Assembly (NCBI RefSeq): GCF_000375405.1
Contig: NZ_AQWS01000019.1
Location: forward strand, 1 to 54,479
DNA length: 54,479 nucleotides
Direction: 5' to 3'
Source: Bacteroides propionicifaciens DSM 19291 = JCM 14649
GTDB taxonomy: Bacteria; Bacteroidota; Bacteroidia; Bacteroidales; Bacteroidaceae
Part shown: positions 8,480-16,933 of the stretch, one piece after another
How positions within the stretch are numbered: the first letter of the stretch is position 1
Layout: every line of letters starts with the position of its first letter
Position numbers and translations under genes: made by a program
Notes under the pieces: generated by a model
The model's database searches: none
Told to the model about the DNA's origin: nothing
What the model saw: the letters and a program-made list of their open reading frames with translations, nothing else

Positions 8480-9888
8480 ATATGGCTATCGAAAAAAACA
8501 AAATATGGTATCTATTGCCAATAATAATGTCGGCTATGTTTATCTCCTTGCTTTCTCCAAGTACCCATGAGGTGTTCTCAAAGTTTGCTACTTTATATAT
8601 ATTGTTTTTTTCTATCATAGTAGCTATAGTACTATTTACATATCAGTTTAAAGTTGAAAAGAGAAATATTTCCTTCAATTCGTTTTTTGTTGTAGGCTAT
8701 TTTATTACTAATTTTGAATTAGCAGCTCATCTCTTAGATTCAAGTTTAATACCATTTAATTATCAATTTTACTATCCAACAACTTTAACAATAAACTATT
8801 CACTATGGCTCTCTGCAATGGCTTTTACCTTATATGTCCTCTCTTATATTCTATTCAAGAAACAAAATAAAGCCCTACGCTTAAATAATATAAATACAAT
8901 TAATGTTATGCTAATAAAAATACGTTTTACAGTATTATTATTGATTATAGCAAATATCATTTTTTATCTAAGTGTTGGTAAGTCTTTTTGGAGTGGAGTT
9001 TATGACGAAAGTAAATGGGGGTCAGTTGCATTATACTTGGATCAAATTAATCGGACATTAGTAATCCTCTTTATGTATTTTAGTTTCAAATATAAGAATT
9101 CAACTAATAAAGTTCCTAAAGACTCCTTATTTATTTGTGGTGTTATAGCTTCGGCTTTGTATTTATTTCTAATGGTTCGAACTGGTGATAGAGGTTTGTT
9201 TATTTCTTTATTTTCAGTTAGTTTATTCTTATATTGTCGTTTTATTCGTAGGGTTAATTTAAAGCAATTGATTTTTCTAGGAATAACAGCAATAGTTTTA
9301 ATGTCTATCATAGGCTTGGGGCGTGCCGAATCTGTTCGGGGAAATTCTAATGGTTTAGTAGCATCTGGGTACGAAAGTTTTATTAAGAATGAAGAACGCT
9401 TAACCCCTACTATGGAATTAGCAAGTTCCAACAAATTGTTATTTGTTGCAGTTGATAAATATGATTCTTCCAATTATTATTTTGGTTTAACCATGGTAGG
9501 TCAGGTAATATCTTCTATTCCTTTATTAGGGGGATTTACATCTTTAATAACAGGTTTCTCATTCCCAACTTCTACAAATGAATTTACATATTTAATGCAA
9601 GGGTCTCGGCCCAATTATGGTGAAGGTTCGCATCTCATAGCTGATTTGTATATTAATTTTGGTACTGTAGGCGTTCTTATATTTATGGTTCTTTTTGGTT
9701 ATTTAGTCGCTACTTTATACAACTCAATTAATAAAGAAACTAGATTTATCATACTGGTGATTTTGATTAGTTATGGTGTTTATTTAAATAGGTCATCGTT
9801 ATTATTTGTTTTAAAACCTGTTGTCTTAATTTTAATTATTTACTACATTATTAATTTGTATACAAAACAAAGAGTTTGTCATGCTTAA
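8476..9888 (+). CDS. O-antigen/capsule polymerase (Wzy-like)
   Basis: This 470-residue membrane protein has about 11-12 hydrophobic segments. A large non-membrane loop (about 280-370) contains 'RAESVRGNSNG', 'NEERLTPTMELASSN' and 'NYGEGSHLIADLYINFG'. Late-loop 'EgS...aelY..fG' motifs are common in Bacteroidales oligosaccharide repeat-unit polymerases. The family joins lipid-linked repeat units in the periplasm. It is the only polymerase candidate in the locus and pairs with the Wzx at 4649. It overlaps its upstream and downstream genes by 4 and 8 nt. Wzy proteins are too divergent for a named subgroup. Confidence 0.8.
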   Translation: MNMAIEKNKIWYLLPIIMSAMFISLLSPSTHEVFSKFATLYILFFSIIVAIVLFTYQFKVEKRNISFNSFFVVGYFITNFELAAHLLDSSLIPFNYQFYYPTTLTINYSLWLSAMAFTLYVLSYILFKKQNKALRLNNINTINVMLIKIRFTVLLLIIANIIFYLSVGKSFWSGVYDESKWGSVALYLDQINRTLVILFMYFSFKYKNSTNKVPKDSLFICGVIASALYLFLMVRTGDRGLFISLFSVSLFLYCRFIRRVNLKQLIFLGITAIVLMSIIGLGRAESVRGNSNGLVASGYESFIKNEERLTPTMELASSNKLLFVAVDKYDSSNYYFGLTMVGQVISSIPLLGGFTSLITGFSFPTSTNEFTYLMQGSRPNYGEGSHLIADLYINFGTVGVLIFMVLFGYLVATLYNSINKETRFIILVILISYGVYLNRSSLLFVLKPVVLILIIYYIINLYTKQRVCHA

Positions 9889-10762
9889 AAAATTATATAA
9901 AAAGTTAACAAGAAGTTATTGGTGTGTAGGATTGTTTAAAGCTGAAATTGACTCATATCAAGACTTAAATATCAATGAACTACTGCCGTCAATACATTGG
10001 TTGAAATTTGGTAACAAATTTAACTGGATTGCTGATCCTTTTATATTAGATGTTTCAGTTAACACAATTACAATACTTGTAGAAGAATATGTAGATAGAA
10101 AAGGTGTTATAACTTATTTGGAAATCGATAAAAATAATTACCAAATCCTAGACTCTAAAATATTACTTGAGTTAGATACACATTTATCATTTCCATTTAT
10201 TTATAGAGAAAATGGAAAAGTATATATTATTCCTGAAAATTCTTCTAGTGGAAGTGTAAAGATATATGTGTATTCTATAGCAGAAAAAAAACTAGTTTAT
10301 ATAACCTCATTAATTAATGAGCCTTTAGTTGATATTGCTATCTTAAAGATTGATAATTATTATTATTTATTTGGTACAAAATCAGCTTGTAAAGATAATT
10401 TGCATATCTACAGATCTAAGAACCTGTTAACTGGTTATGAATTATTTCAAAATATACCATATACGTCAAATAGGGCTAGAGGGGCTGGTTCAATAATCTA
10501 TGTGGCTCAAAATAGATTTATTCGCTTTAGTCAAGAAAATAATTATACGTATGGAGGTGGAATAGTGATTTCTGAATTAATGTTCCTAAAAGACAAGTTT
10601 ATCATAAAGGAGATTAATCAGCTTATACCAATAAAAAATAGGATTTTTGGTATTCATACTTATAATAAATTTTTAAATTATCATATAATAGATGGAAAAA
10701 TTCTAATATATCCAATTATAGGTAAGATTTTATTGAAAATTAAAAAAATCGTATATGGTTAA
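9881..10762 (+). CDS. GINT1_N-like beta-propeller protein, putative glycosyltransferase (paralog 2)
   Basis: This 293-residue soluble protein is clearly homologous to the product of 7577-8479. It repeats the same ordered marks: 'NWIADPFIL' (about 46-54), 'VEEYVDRKGVI', 'THLSFPF', 'VYIIPEN', 'EPLVDIAIL', 'SNRARGAGSII', 'FIRFSQENNYTYGGG' and 'RIFGIHTYN'. Identity outside the motifs is low by eye, so the duplication is old or the two were recruited separately. The N-terminus 'LTRSYWCVGLFKA' resembles that of paralog 1 only in layout. The two genes flank wzy directly and all are coupled by short overlaps. Activity is unknown; a glycosyltransferase role is suggested only by the plant GINT1 comparison and the context. 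Confidence 0.65.
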   Translation: MLKKLYKKLTRSYWCVGLFKAEIDSYQDLNINELLPSIHWLKFGNKFNWIADPFILDVSVNTITILVEEYVDRKGVITYLEIDKNNYQILDSKILLELDTHLSFPFIYRENGKVYIIPENSSSGSVKIYVYSIAEKKLVYITSLINEPLVDIAILKIDNYYYLFGTKSACKDNLHIYRSKNLLTGYELFQNIPYTSNRARGAGSIIYVAQNRFIRFSQENNYTYGGGIVISELMFLKDKFIIKEINQLIPIKNRIFGIHTYNKFLNYHIIDGKILIYPIIGKILLKIKKIVYG

Positions 10763-11840
10763 AAATGTTTGTTTTTTTGTTGAAAGCTTAGTCCCAAATG
10801 GTTTAGAATATTATTTATATAGAATAGTTAAATATGGTAATCTTAGATTCAATAATATTTTTATCATTTGTAAAAGCGGTAAAGCAGGTGAAATTTCTAC
10901 AATGTTTGATGATTTTGATAATGTGAAAATTATTCCTAAACATATCGGCTATTTTAGCATTAAGGATTATAATTGGCTATATATGTTCTTGAAAAAGAAT
11001 AAAATTAATGTTATATGTGACTTCTCTGGTAATTTTGCAGGATTAGTTGTATTAACAGCTTATATCGCAGGTGTAATGCAGCGCGTGGTTCAGTATAGAG
11101 GCTCTAGCAACCACTTTAAAGAAACTATTATTAAGAAAATATATAATTATTGTGTTAATAAACTTGTAAAGAAGTTCTCCACTAATATTCTCTCTAACTC
11201 TTATGCTGCCCTTGATTATTTTATTGGTCGTAAATATTTAGATAAATATAATTGTTCGGTAATATATAATGCATATGATCCAACACCTTTTATTACCGAG
11301 CATACAAACTTACGTGAAGAACTTAGTATTCCTAATGATGCTTTTGTTGTAGGCCATACAGGGAGAGTTTGTTATGCTAAGAATCATGAGGTAATATTAA
11401 AAGTTGCTAAAAGGCTTTGTAGTGAGCATCAAGATATATATTTTATTCTATGTGGAAATTCTGTTTTCGATTCGTATAAATCTGAAATTACAGGTTTTGA
11501 AAATAGAATCTTATTGTTTAATAATAGAAATGATATACCTAAAATATTGAAAACTTTGGATTGTTTCTATTTTCCTTCATTAACTGAAGGACAACCCAAC
11601 TCGTTAATTGAAGCTATGTTTGTTAATTTGCCTATTGTAGCTTCTGACATCGGTCCTATACGTGAAACTGTACCTGAATGCATTGATCAGTTCTTAATCA
11701 ACGCACGTGACATTGAGGGGGCTTGTCGTTTGATTATAAAAATAAAAGAGACCAATGTTAGAGAAAATGTAGCTTCTTGGGCTATATCTCGTTATGGGAG
11801 TTCTAAATTATATGAAGAATTTATTAATATTATAGAATGA
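10755..11840 (+). CDS. GT4-family glycosyltransferase
   Basis: This 361-residue protein has the GT-B fold of GT4 enzymes. A donor-domain entry 'VVGHTGRVCYAKNHEVILK' (about 196-214) is followed by 'YFPSLTEGQPNSLIEAM' (about 273-289), which holds the EX7E donor-binding pair, and 'LPIVASDIGPIRETV'. GT4 enzymes retain anomeric configuration and use nucleotide-sugar donors on the cytoplasmic face. Donor and acceptor cannot be read from sequence. It overlaps the upstream propeller gene by 8 nt and the downstream glycosyltransferase by 4 nt. It shares the low-GC character of the core. Confidence 0.85.
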   Translation: MVKNVCFFVESLVPNGLEYYLYRIVKYGNLRFNNIFIICKSGKAGEISTMFDDFDNVKIIPKHIGYFSIKDYNWLYMFLKKNKINVICDFSGNFAGLVVLTAYIAGVMQRVVQYRGSSNHFKETIIKKIYNYCVNKLVKKFSTNILSNSYAALDYFIGRKYLDKYNCSVIYNAYDPTPFITEHTNLREELSIPNDAFVVGHTGRVCYAKNHEVILKVAKRLCSEHQDIYFILCGNSVFDSYKSEITGFENRILLFNNRNDIPKILKTLDCFYFPSLTEGQPNSLIEAMFVNLPIVASDIGPIRETVPECIDQFLINARDIEGACRLIIKIKETNVRENVASWAISRYGSSKLYEEFINIIE

Positions 11841-12973
11841 GTTGTTTATTTATTCATGATCATAAATTTTACTGTACTGACAGTAATGTTGTTTATACTA
11901 CAGGAACACTTAATGCTAATTTATGGCAACGCTACACTTCTGTTTTTGGAAGTCTAACAGTGTTTGCTAGGCAGTCGTCTAAAAGAACAGCCGGTGTATT
12001 AGCGAGCTCTGAAGATGTAAAGTTTGAATTATTAGATAGTTTTTTAGAAATATTGAAAATTAAAAAAACAGATTATTTTATTAAGCTAGACGAACACATA
12101 AAAAAAACAGATTTTATAATTGTACGATTGCCTTCAATGTTAGGGATATATGCGACATTTCTATGTAAAAAATATAATAAAAAATACATGGTTGAGGTTG
12201 TAGGTTGTGCTTATGATAGTTTTAAAACACATGGTAGTTTTAAAACTAAAATATTTGCTAGTATTTGGAGTTATTTTAATAAAAGGGCTATATACAACTC
12301 TGATTGGGCTGTTTATGTTACTGAAAACTATTTGCAAAACAAATATCCAAGTAAAGGTATTTCTATTTCTGCATCTAATGTTGTTTTAGATAAAATTGCT
12401 AGCGTTAACCCTTATTTAAAAAAACCTAATATTTCTAATAAGACTTTTATAATAGGTTGTATTGGAAATGTTGAGTTAGCTTATAAAGGATATGCAATTT
12501 TATTAAAATCATTGTCAATTCTAGAAATCGATTTTAAGTTACACTTAATTGGAGGTGAAAACTTTTCTTATATACAAGATCTTATTACCAAATATAATTT
12601 GAATGAAAAAGTTGTGTTGCATGGGAAAATATTGGATAGAGATCTCTTATTTAAGTTAATAGATAATTTTGATTTGTTTATTCAACCATCGTTAACAGAG
12701 GGTTTGCCTAGATCTGTTATTGAAGCAATGTCTAGAGGCTGTCCAGTTTTGGCCTCTGATGCCGGAGGTACATATGAATTGATAAACTCCTCGTATGTGT
12801 ATCCTAAGTATAATAATAAAATATTGGCTGGAAAAATACGAGAATTAAGAGATAATAATAACCTACTAAAAAAGGCTTCTAATGAGAACTTTTTAGCAAG
12901 TAAAAAATTCAAAGCTGAGATTTTAAATAAGAAAAGGACTTTGTTTTACAACCAAATAATAAATAATAAATAA
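11837..12973 (+). CDS. GT4-family glycosyltransferase
   Basis: This is a 378-residue GT-B protein. 'IGCIGNVELAYKGYAILLKS' (about 206-225) opens the donor domain, and 'IQPSLTEGLPRSVIEAMSRG' (about 280-299) carries the EX7E pair, followed by 'PVLASDAGGTYELI'. It should add one sugar of the repeat unit on the cytoplasmic side of the membrane. Its start codon overlaps the stop of the preceding glycosyltransferase (ATGA). The pyruvyl transferase gene follows after 2 nt. Donor sugar unknown. Confidence 0.85.
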   Translation: MSCLFIHDHKFYCTDSNVVYTTGTLNANLWQRYTSVFGSLTVFARQSSKRTAGVLASSEDVKFELLDSFLEILKIKKTDYFIKLDEHIKKTDFIIVRLPSMLGIYATFLCKKYNKKYMVEVVGCAYDSFKTHGSFKTKIFASIWSYFNKRAIYNSDWAVYVTENYLQNKYPSKGISISASNVVLDKIASVNPYLKKPNISNKTFIIGCIGNVELAYKGYAILLKSLSILEIDFKLHLIGGENFSYIQDLITKYNLNEKVVLHGKILDRDLLFKLIDNFDLFIQPSLTEGLPRSVIEAMSRGCPVLASDAGGTYELINSSYVYPKYNNKILAGKIRELRDNNNLLKKASNENFLASKKFKAEILNKKRTLFYNQIINNK

Positions 12974-12975
12974 TA

Positions 12976-14307
12976 ATGAAAGCAATTGTTGTACCAGGAA
13001 TTACGGACCTCAATAAAGGTGATCAAGCTTTAGTTTGGGAAAGTGTTAGATTAATAGAAGATACAAACATTTTCGACGAAGTTGTTATCTTATCTAATGG
13101 GGATACAAATAAGGAAAGAGATTTACTGTGTAGCCAAACTCAAAATAATTCTTATAAATTAATAGATCATATTTTGAAACATCCACGTAGAGGGTTACAT
13201 TCTAAAAAGGATAATATAAAAGACTCAAAGCTTACTATAATTAAACAAGTTTATTATTCTATTAAAGACTATTTTTCTCGTTCATTATTGATTAAAGTTA
13301 GTCAAAATTTAACTTTAGTAAAGCTCTTATTTTCTAAAAAAACATATGAAACTGTCTCCTATTTTCATAGTGCAGATGTCATTTTTGTTAAGGGAGGAGG
13401 CTTTATACATGCTTATGGTGAATTGAGGGCACCTTATGTTATCTGGTTCTCATTGTTTTATTTGAAATTGGCAATAAAGCTTAGAAAAAAAACAGTTGTG
13501 TTACCTAATTCATATGGACCATTTCAAGGATTACTTGTTAAAAAACAAGTGCGAAATGTTTTCGAAAAAGTTGATTTAATTTTTGCTAGAGAATCAATAT
13601 CTTACAATTCATTACAAAGTATTCTAAATAATGAAGTTTTCTTAGGAAAAGATTTGGGGTTTTTTCTAAATGCTGATACAGCTTTTGATGTTGAAAGTTT
13701 ACTCTCAAAATATTCGTTATCTATAAAAGAAAAAATAGTGGGTGTTACAATACGACCATGGAGGTTTCCTACAAGTAATAACCCTGAAGAAGCATACCAA
13801 AATTATATATCCTCAATAATTTATTTTACAGATTTTTTAGTTAGTAAAGGTTATAAAATCGCATTCTGTAATCAGTCATTAGGTCCTAATAGCCACGAAG
13901 ATGATAGGAATGCTATTGAATTAGTTTATTCAAAATATATAAACTCAAAAAATGTTGTTTGGATTAATGAAAATTTAACATGTAAGCAGTTGAAGAGCCT
14001 ATATTCAGTTTTTACATATTTTTTAGGAACTCGATTCCATTCAATTATATTTTCAACTACATCAATGATTCCTTCAATAGCTATCGGATATGGTGGAAAT
14101 AAAGCTTCAGGAATAATGAGTGATATCGGTCTGGATAATTTAGTGATTCCTATAGAAAAAGTAAATTTTAATATATTGCAGAGTATGTTTTTGGAATTAG
14201 AATCGAATACTGATTCTATTGTTGAAAAACTCAAGTCAAATCAAAAAGATTTAGTTGTCAATAGGGAAAGTATTATAGCTAATGTGAAAAGAATCTGTGA
14301 GTTATGA
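12976..14307 (+). CDS. polysaccharide pyruvyl transferase family protein
   Basis: This 443-residue protein starts 'AIVVPGITDLNKGDQALVWE' (about 3-22), the usual 'G..n.GDqAl' entry of the CsaB/WcaK pyruvyl transferase family. It continues with 'VIFVKGGGFIHAYGELRAPY' (about 135-154) and the late 'YFLGTRFHSIIFSTTSMIPS' (about 349-368) with its conserved Arg-Phe-His. The family transfers pyruvate from phosphoenolpyruvate to form ketals on sugars, adding negative charge. It is the last gene of the A/T-rich core; a gap of 266 nt without a recognised gene follows before the initiation module. Some relatives in this family have other roles, so ketal formation is inferred. Confidence 0.82.
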   Translation: MKAIVVPGITDLNKGDQALVWESVRLIEDTNIFDEVVILSNGDTNKERDLLCSQTQNNSYKLIDHILKHPRRGLHSKKDNIKDSKLTIIKQVYYSIKDYFSRSLLIKVSQNLTLVKLLFSKKTYETVSYFHSADVIFVKGGGFIHAYGELRAPYVIWFSLFYLKLAIKLRKKTVVLPNSYGPFQGLLVKKQVRNVFEKVDLIFARESISYNSLQSILNNEVFLGKDLGFFLNADTAFDVESLLSKYSLSIKEKIVGVTIRPWRFPTSNNPEEAYQNYISSIIYFTDFLVSKGYKIAFCNQSLGPNSHEDDRNAIELVYSKYINSKNVVWINENLTCKQLKSLYSVFTYFLGTRFHSIIFSTTSMIPSIAIGYGGNKASGIMSDIGLDNLVIPIEKVNFNILQSMFLELESNTDSIVEKLKSNQKDLVVNRESIIANVKRICEL

Positions 14308-14573
14308 AAATGTCAATTCCATTAAATCGATAATTAAAATGGTGTCAATATATTTAATAAATTTCCGTTTTGCTATAACTAAATGAGAGTGAAATTCTAT
14401 TAGAAATTACTACTACGTTTTTTATATATTGTTATTATAGAACTAAGTATATAATAGTGTTTTTCATCTAAATATGGAGAAGACATACTGCGGTATTCAT
14501 CATTAAGTAAAAACCGTTGTGTAATTTCGTATATCTGTGAGTGATTGTAGAACAATTTAAGAATTTGCTGTAA

Positions 14574-15719
14574 ATGAATAAACTAATAAGAATAACGACT
14601 ATTGCCTCAAGTTTGAAAACTCTACTTAAAGGCCAACTCCATTATCTCAATGCTCATTTTGAGGTGATAGCTGTTGGTTCGAATTTTACAGACTTACTTA
14701 AAGTAAAAAAACAAGAAAATATTGGAGTATATCCGATCGAAATGCGGCGTGAAATAAGTATATGGGCAGATTTAAAGTCTTTATTTAATCTTATCAAATA
14801 TTTTAGGAGAGTCCGTCCATATATTGTTCATGCTAATACACCTAAAGCTAGCTTATTAAGTATGATTGCAGCAAAAATGACAGGTGTGCCACATCGGATC
14901 TATACAGTTACGGGGTTACGTTTTGAAACTACTTCTGGGCTGTTCCGTAAATTACTAATTGCTATGGAACGTATAACTTGTGCTTGCGCTACAAAAGTAA
15001 TACCTGAAGGAGAAGGGGTTAAAAACACCTTGATTCGCGAACAGATAACGAAAAAGCCGTTGGAAGTAATTCATTATGGCAACATCAATGGTATTGATAC
15101 GACTTATTTTTCAGCAGATTCTATAAGTGAGAGTAAAGACGAATTACGATTAAGTCATCATATTCAATCCTCAGATTTTGTTTTTATTTTTGTAGGGCGA
15201 ATGGTGGGAGATAAAGGTATAAATGAATTAGTAGAAGCGTTCAAGCAACTTCATAAAACTCATTCTTCTGCAAAGTTACTTTTGGTTGGTCCTATAGAAG
15301 CTGAATTAGATCCTTTAAGGAATGAAACAATACAAGAGATAGAAAATAATAGAAATATTATTGCTGTAGGGTATCAAAATGATGTACGTCCGTTTTTTAA
15401 AATGGCAGATGCACTCGTTTTTCCAAGTTATCGTGAGGGTTTTCCAAATGTTGTAATGCAGGCTGGAGCCATGGGACTACCTAGTATTGTATCAGATATT
15501 AACGGTTGTAATGAAATTATTATAAACAAAGAGAATGGTTTGATTATCTCTAAGAAAAACGTAACAGAATTACATGATGCTATGAAGTTGTTTCTAGATG
15601 ATAGTGAACTATTAACCAGATTAACCGAGAACTCTAGAAAATTAATTCAGAGTCGCTACGAGCAGAAAGAGGTTTGGGAGGCTATATTAAAAATGTATCA
15701 ATCATTGGGAGATAAATAA
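14574..15719 (+). CDS. GT4 glycosyltransferase, PglA-like
   Basis: This is a 381-residue GT-B enzyme. 'PYIVHANTPKASLLSMIAAK' (about 82-101) and 'VFIFVGRMVGDKGINELVEA' (about 203-222) are diagnostic of the PglA/WbnH group that adds the second sugar onto an undecaprenyl-diphospho-sugar. The donor motif reads 'REGFPNVVMQAGAMGLPSIV': the second acid of the EX7E pair is glutamine, which I recall as normal for the Bacteroidales branch. It sits 2 nt before a PglC-like phosphotransferase and opens a module of higher GC than the core. The likely reaction is addition of a HexNAc to the initiating sugar; the exact donor is unknown. Confidence 0.83.
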   Translation: MNKLIRITTIASSLKTLLKGQLHYLNAHFEVIAVGSNFTDLLKVKKQENIGVYPIEMRREISIWADLKSLFNLIKYFRRVRPYIVHANTPKASLLSMIAAKMTGVPHRIYTVTGLRFETTSGLFRKLLIAMERITCACATKVIPEGEGVKNTLIREQITKKPLEVIHYGNINGIDTTYFSADSISESKDELRLSHHIQSSDFVFIFVGRMVGDKGINELVEAFKQLHKTHSSAKLLLVGPIEAELDPLRNETIQEIENNRNIIAVGYQNDVRPFFKMADALVFPSYREGFPNVVMQAGAMGLPSIVSDINGCNEIIINKENGLIISKKNVTELHDAMKLFLDDSELLTRLTENSRKLIQSRYEQKEVWEAILKMYQSLGDK

Positions 15720-15721
15720 GT

Positions 15722-16333
15722 ATGTACAAAGCATTTTTTAAAAGAGTCTTGGATTTTTTAGCTGCATTTATGGGGCTGATTGTTCTCTTTCCTGTTTTTG
15801 TGGTGGTAATTCTTTGTTTAGCGTATTACAACAAAGGAAGTATCTTCTTTTTCCAAGAAAGACCGGGTTTAAAAGGAAAGATTTTTAAAGTCATTAAGTT
15901 CAAAACGATGACGGATGCCAAAGATAAGGAGGGTAATTTATTACCTGATGCCGAACGGTTGACTAAATTTGGAGGATTTGTAAGGACAACTTCGTTGGAT
16001 GAAATTCCTCAATTGATAAATGTGTTAAAAGGAGACATGTCTTTAATTGGTCCTAGACCTTTATTGGTGTCGTATTTGCCTCTATATAATGCAGAACAAG
16101 CCAAACGCCACAATGTACGTCCTGGCATTACAGGATGGGCACAAGTGAATGGACGAAATGCGATATCTTGGGAACAGAAATTTGAATATGATGTTTGGTA
16201 TGTCAATCATCTAGGTTTTTTACTTGATTGCAAGATATTTTTTCTGACCATAAAAAAGGTATTCGTACGTGAAGGAATTACATCTGATACCAGTGTAACG
16301 ATGGAGCCATTTAAAGGAACTAAAAAAGATTAG
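15722..16333 (+). CDS. initiating sugar-phosphate transferase (PglC-like monotopic PGT)
   Basis: This 203-residue protein is the minimal form of the bacterial sugar transferase family. It has one hydrophobic N-terminal segment (about 9-35), then 'FFQERPGLKGKIFKVIKFKT' (about 41-60). The catalytic Asp-Glu is in 'TSLDEIPQLINVLKGDMSLI', and 'GPRPLL' and 'RPGITGWAQVNGRN' follow. PglC moves a phosphosugar from its UDP donor to undecaprenyl phosphate at the inner-membrane cytoplasmic face, committing the first sugar. The neighbours encode PglD- and PglE-like enzymes, so the donor is probably a UDP-4-amino/acetamido-6-deoxy-HexNAc. It is 2-3 nt from both neighbours. Confidence 0.9.
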   Translation: MYKAFFKRVLDFLAAFMGLIVLFPVFVVVILCLAYYNKGSIFFFQERPGLKGKIFKVIKFKTMTDAKDKEGNLLPDAERLTKFGGFVRTTSLDEIPQLINVLKGDMSLIGPRPLLVSYLPLYNAEQAKRHNVRPGITGWAQVNGRNAISWEQKFEYDVWYVNHLGFLLDCKIFFLTIKKVFVREGITSDTSVTMEPFKGTKKD

Positions 16334-16336
16334 GAT

Positions 16337-16933
16337 ATGTATTTATACGGAGCAAGTGGGCATGCCAAAGTGATACTAGATATTGCTTATGCTAATAAAA
16401 AACAGGTTGAAGGCCTAATTGACGACAATGATTCTATTCACTCATTGGCAGGAGTTGAGGTTTATCGAAGCCATACAGTCTATCCCGAAATGGAGCTTTT
16501 AATAAGCATCGGAAACAATGAGATACGTAAACGAATCGCTGAACAATTTAAAGCCAACTACGTTTCATTAATCCATCCTTCTGCAATTGTTTCTCCATCA
16601 GCTCTAGTGTCAAAGACAGGTACAGTGGTTATGCAAGGAGTCGTTTTGCAGGCTGAAGTAGAAGTGGGCAATCATTGCATTATTAATACAGCCTGCAGCA
16701 TTGACCATGAATGCAAGATTGAAGATTTTGTGCACATATCCCCCAACAGTACGTTGTGTGGAAATGTACACATTGGAGCAGGAACATGGATAGGTGCAGG
16801 CACCACTATTTTGCCTGGTGTGAAAATAGGGAAGTGGTGTACAATTGGTGCAGGTTCTGTTGTCTCTAAAAATATACCCGATTATACATTAGCAGCTGGA
16901 AACAGGTGTAAGATTATAAAAAAACTAAAATGA
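16337..16933 (+). CDS. PglD-like sugar N-acetyltransferase
   Basis: This 198-residue protein has the two-part layout of PglD/NeuD enzymes. A short Rossmann-like UDP-sugar domain starts 'MYLYGASGHAKVILDIAY', and a left-handed beta-helix runs from about 85 to 190. The general-base histidine is likely the one in 'NTACSIDHECKIEDFVHISP'. 'GAGTWIGAGTTILPGVKIG' forms the acetyl-CoA coils. PglD acetylates the 4-amino group of a UDP-4-amino-4,6-dideoxy sugar. It overlaps the following aminotransferase gene by 4 nt, so the two act in sequence: aminotransferase first, acetyltransferase second. Confidence 0.85.
   Translation: MYLYGASGHAKVILDIAYANKKQVEGLIDDNDSIHSLAGVEVYRSHTVYPEMELLISIGNNEIRKRIAEQFKANYVSLIHPSAIVSPSALVSKTGTVVMQGVVLQAEVEVGNHCIINTACSIDHECKIEDFVHISPNSTLCGNVHIGAGTWIGAGTTILPGVKIGKWCTIGAGSVVSKNIPDYTLAAGNRCKIIKKLK

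Noticed and set aside
14289-14541. Direct repeat 'atctgtgagt' at both ends of the gap between the core and the pgl-like module
   Set aside because: Only ten bases in an A/T-rich region; chance cannot be excluded and no other sign of insertion or deletion was seen.
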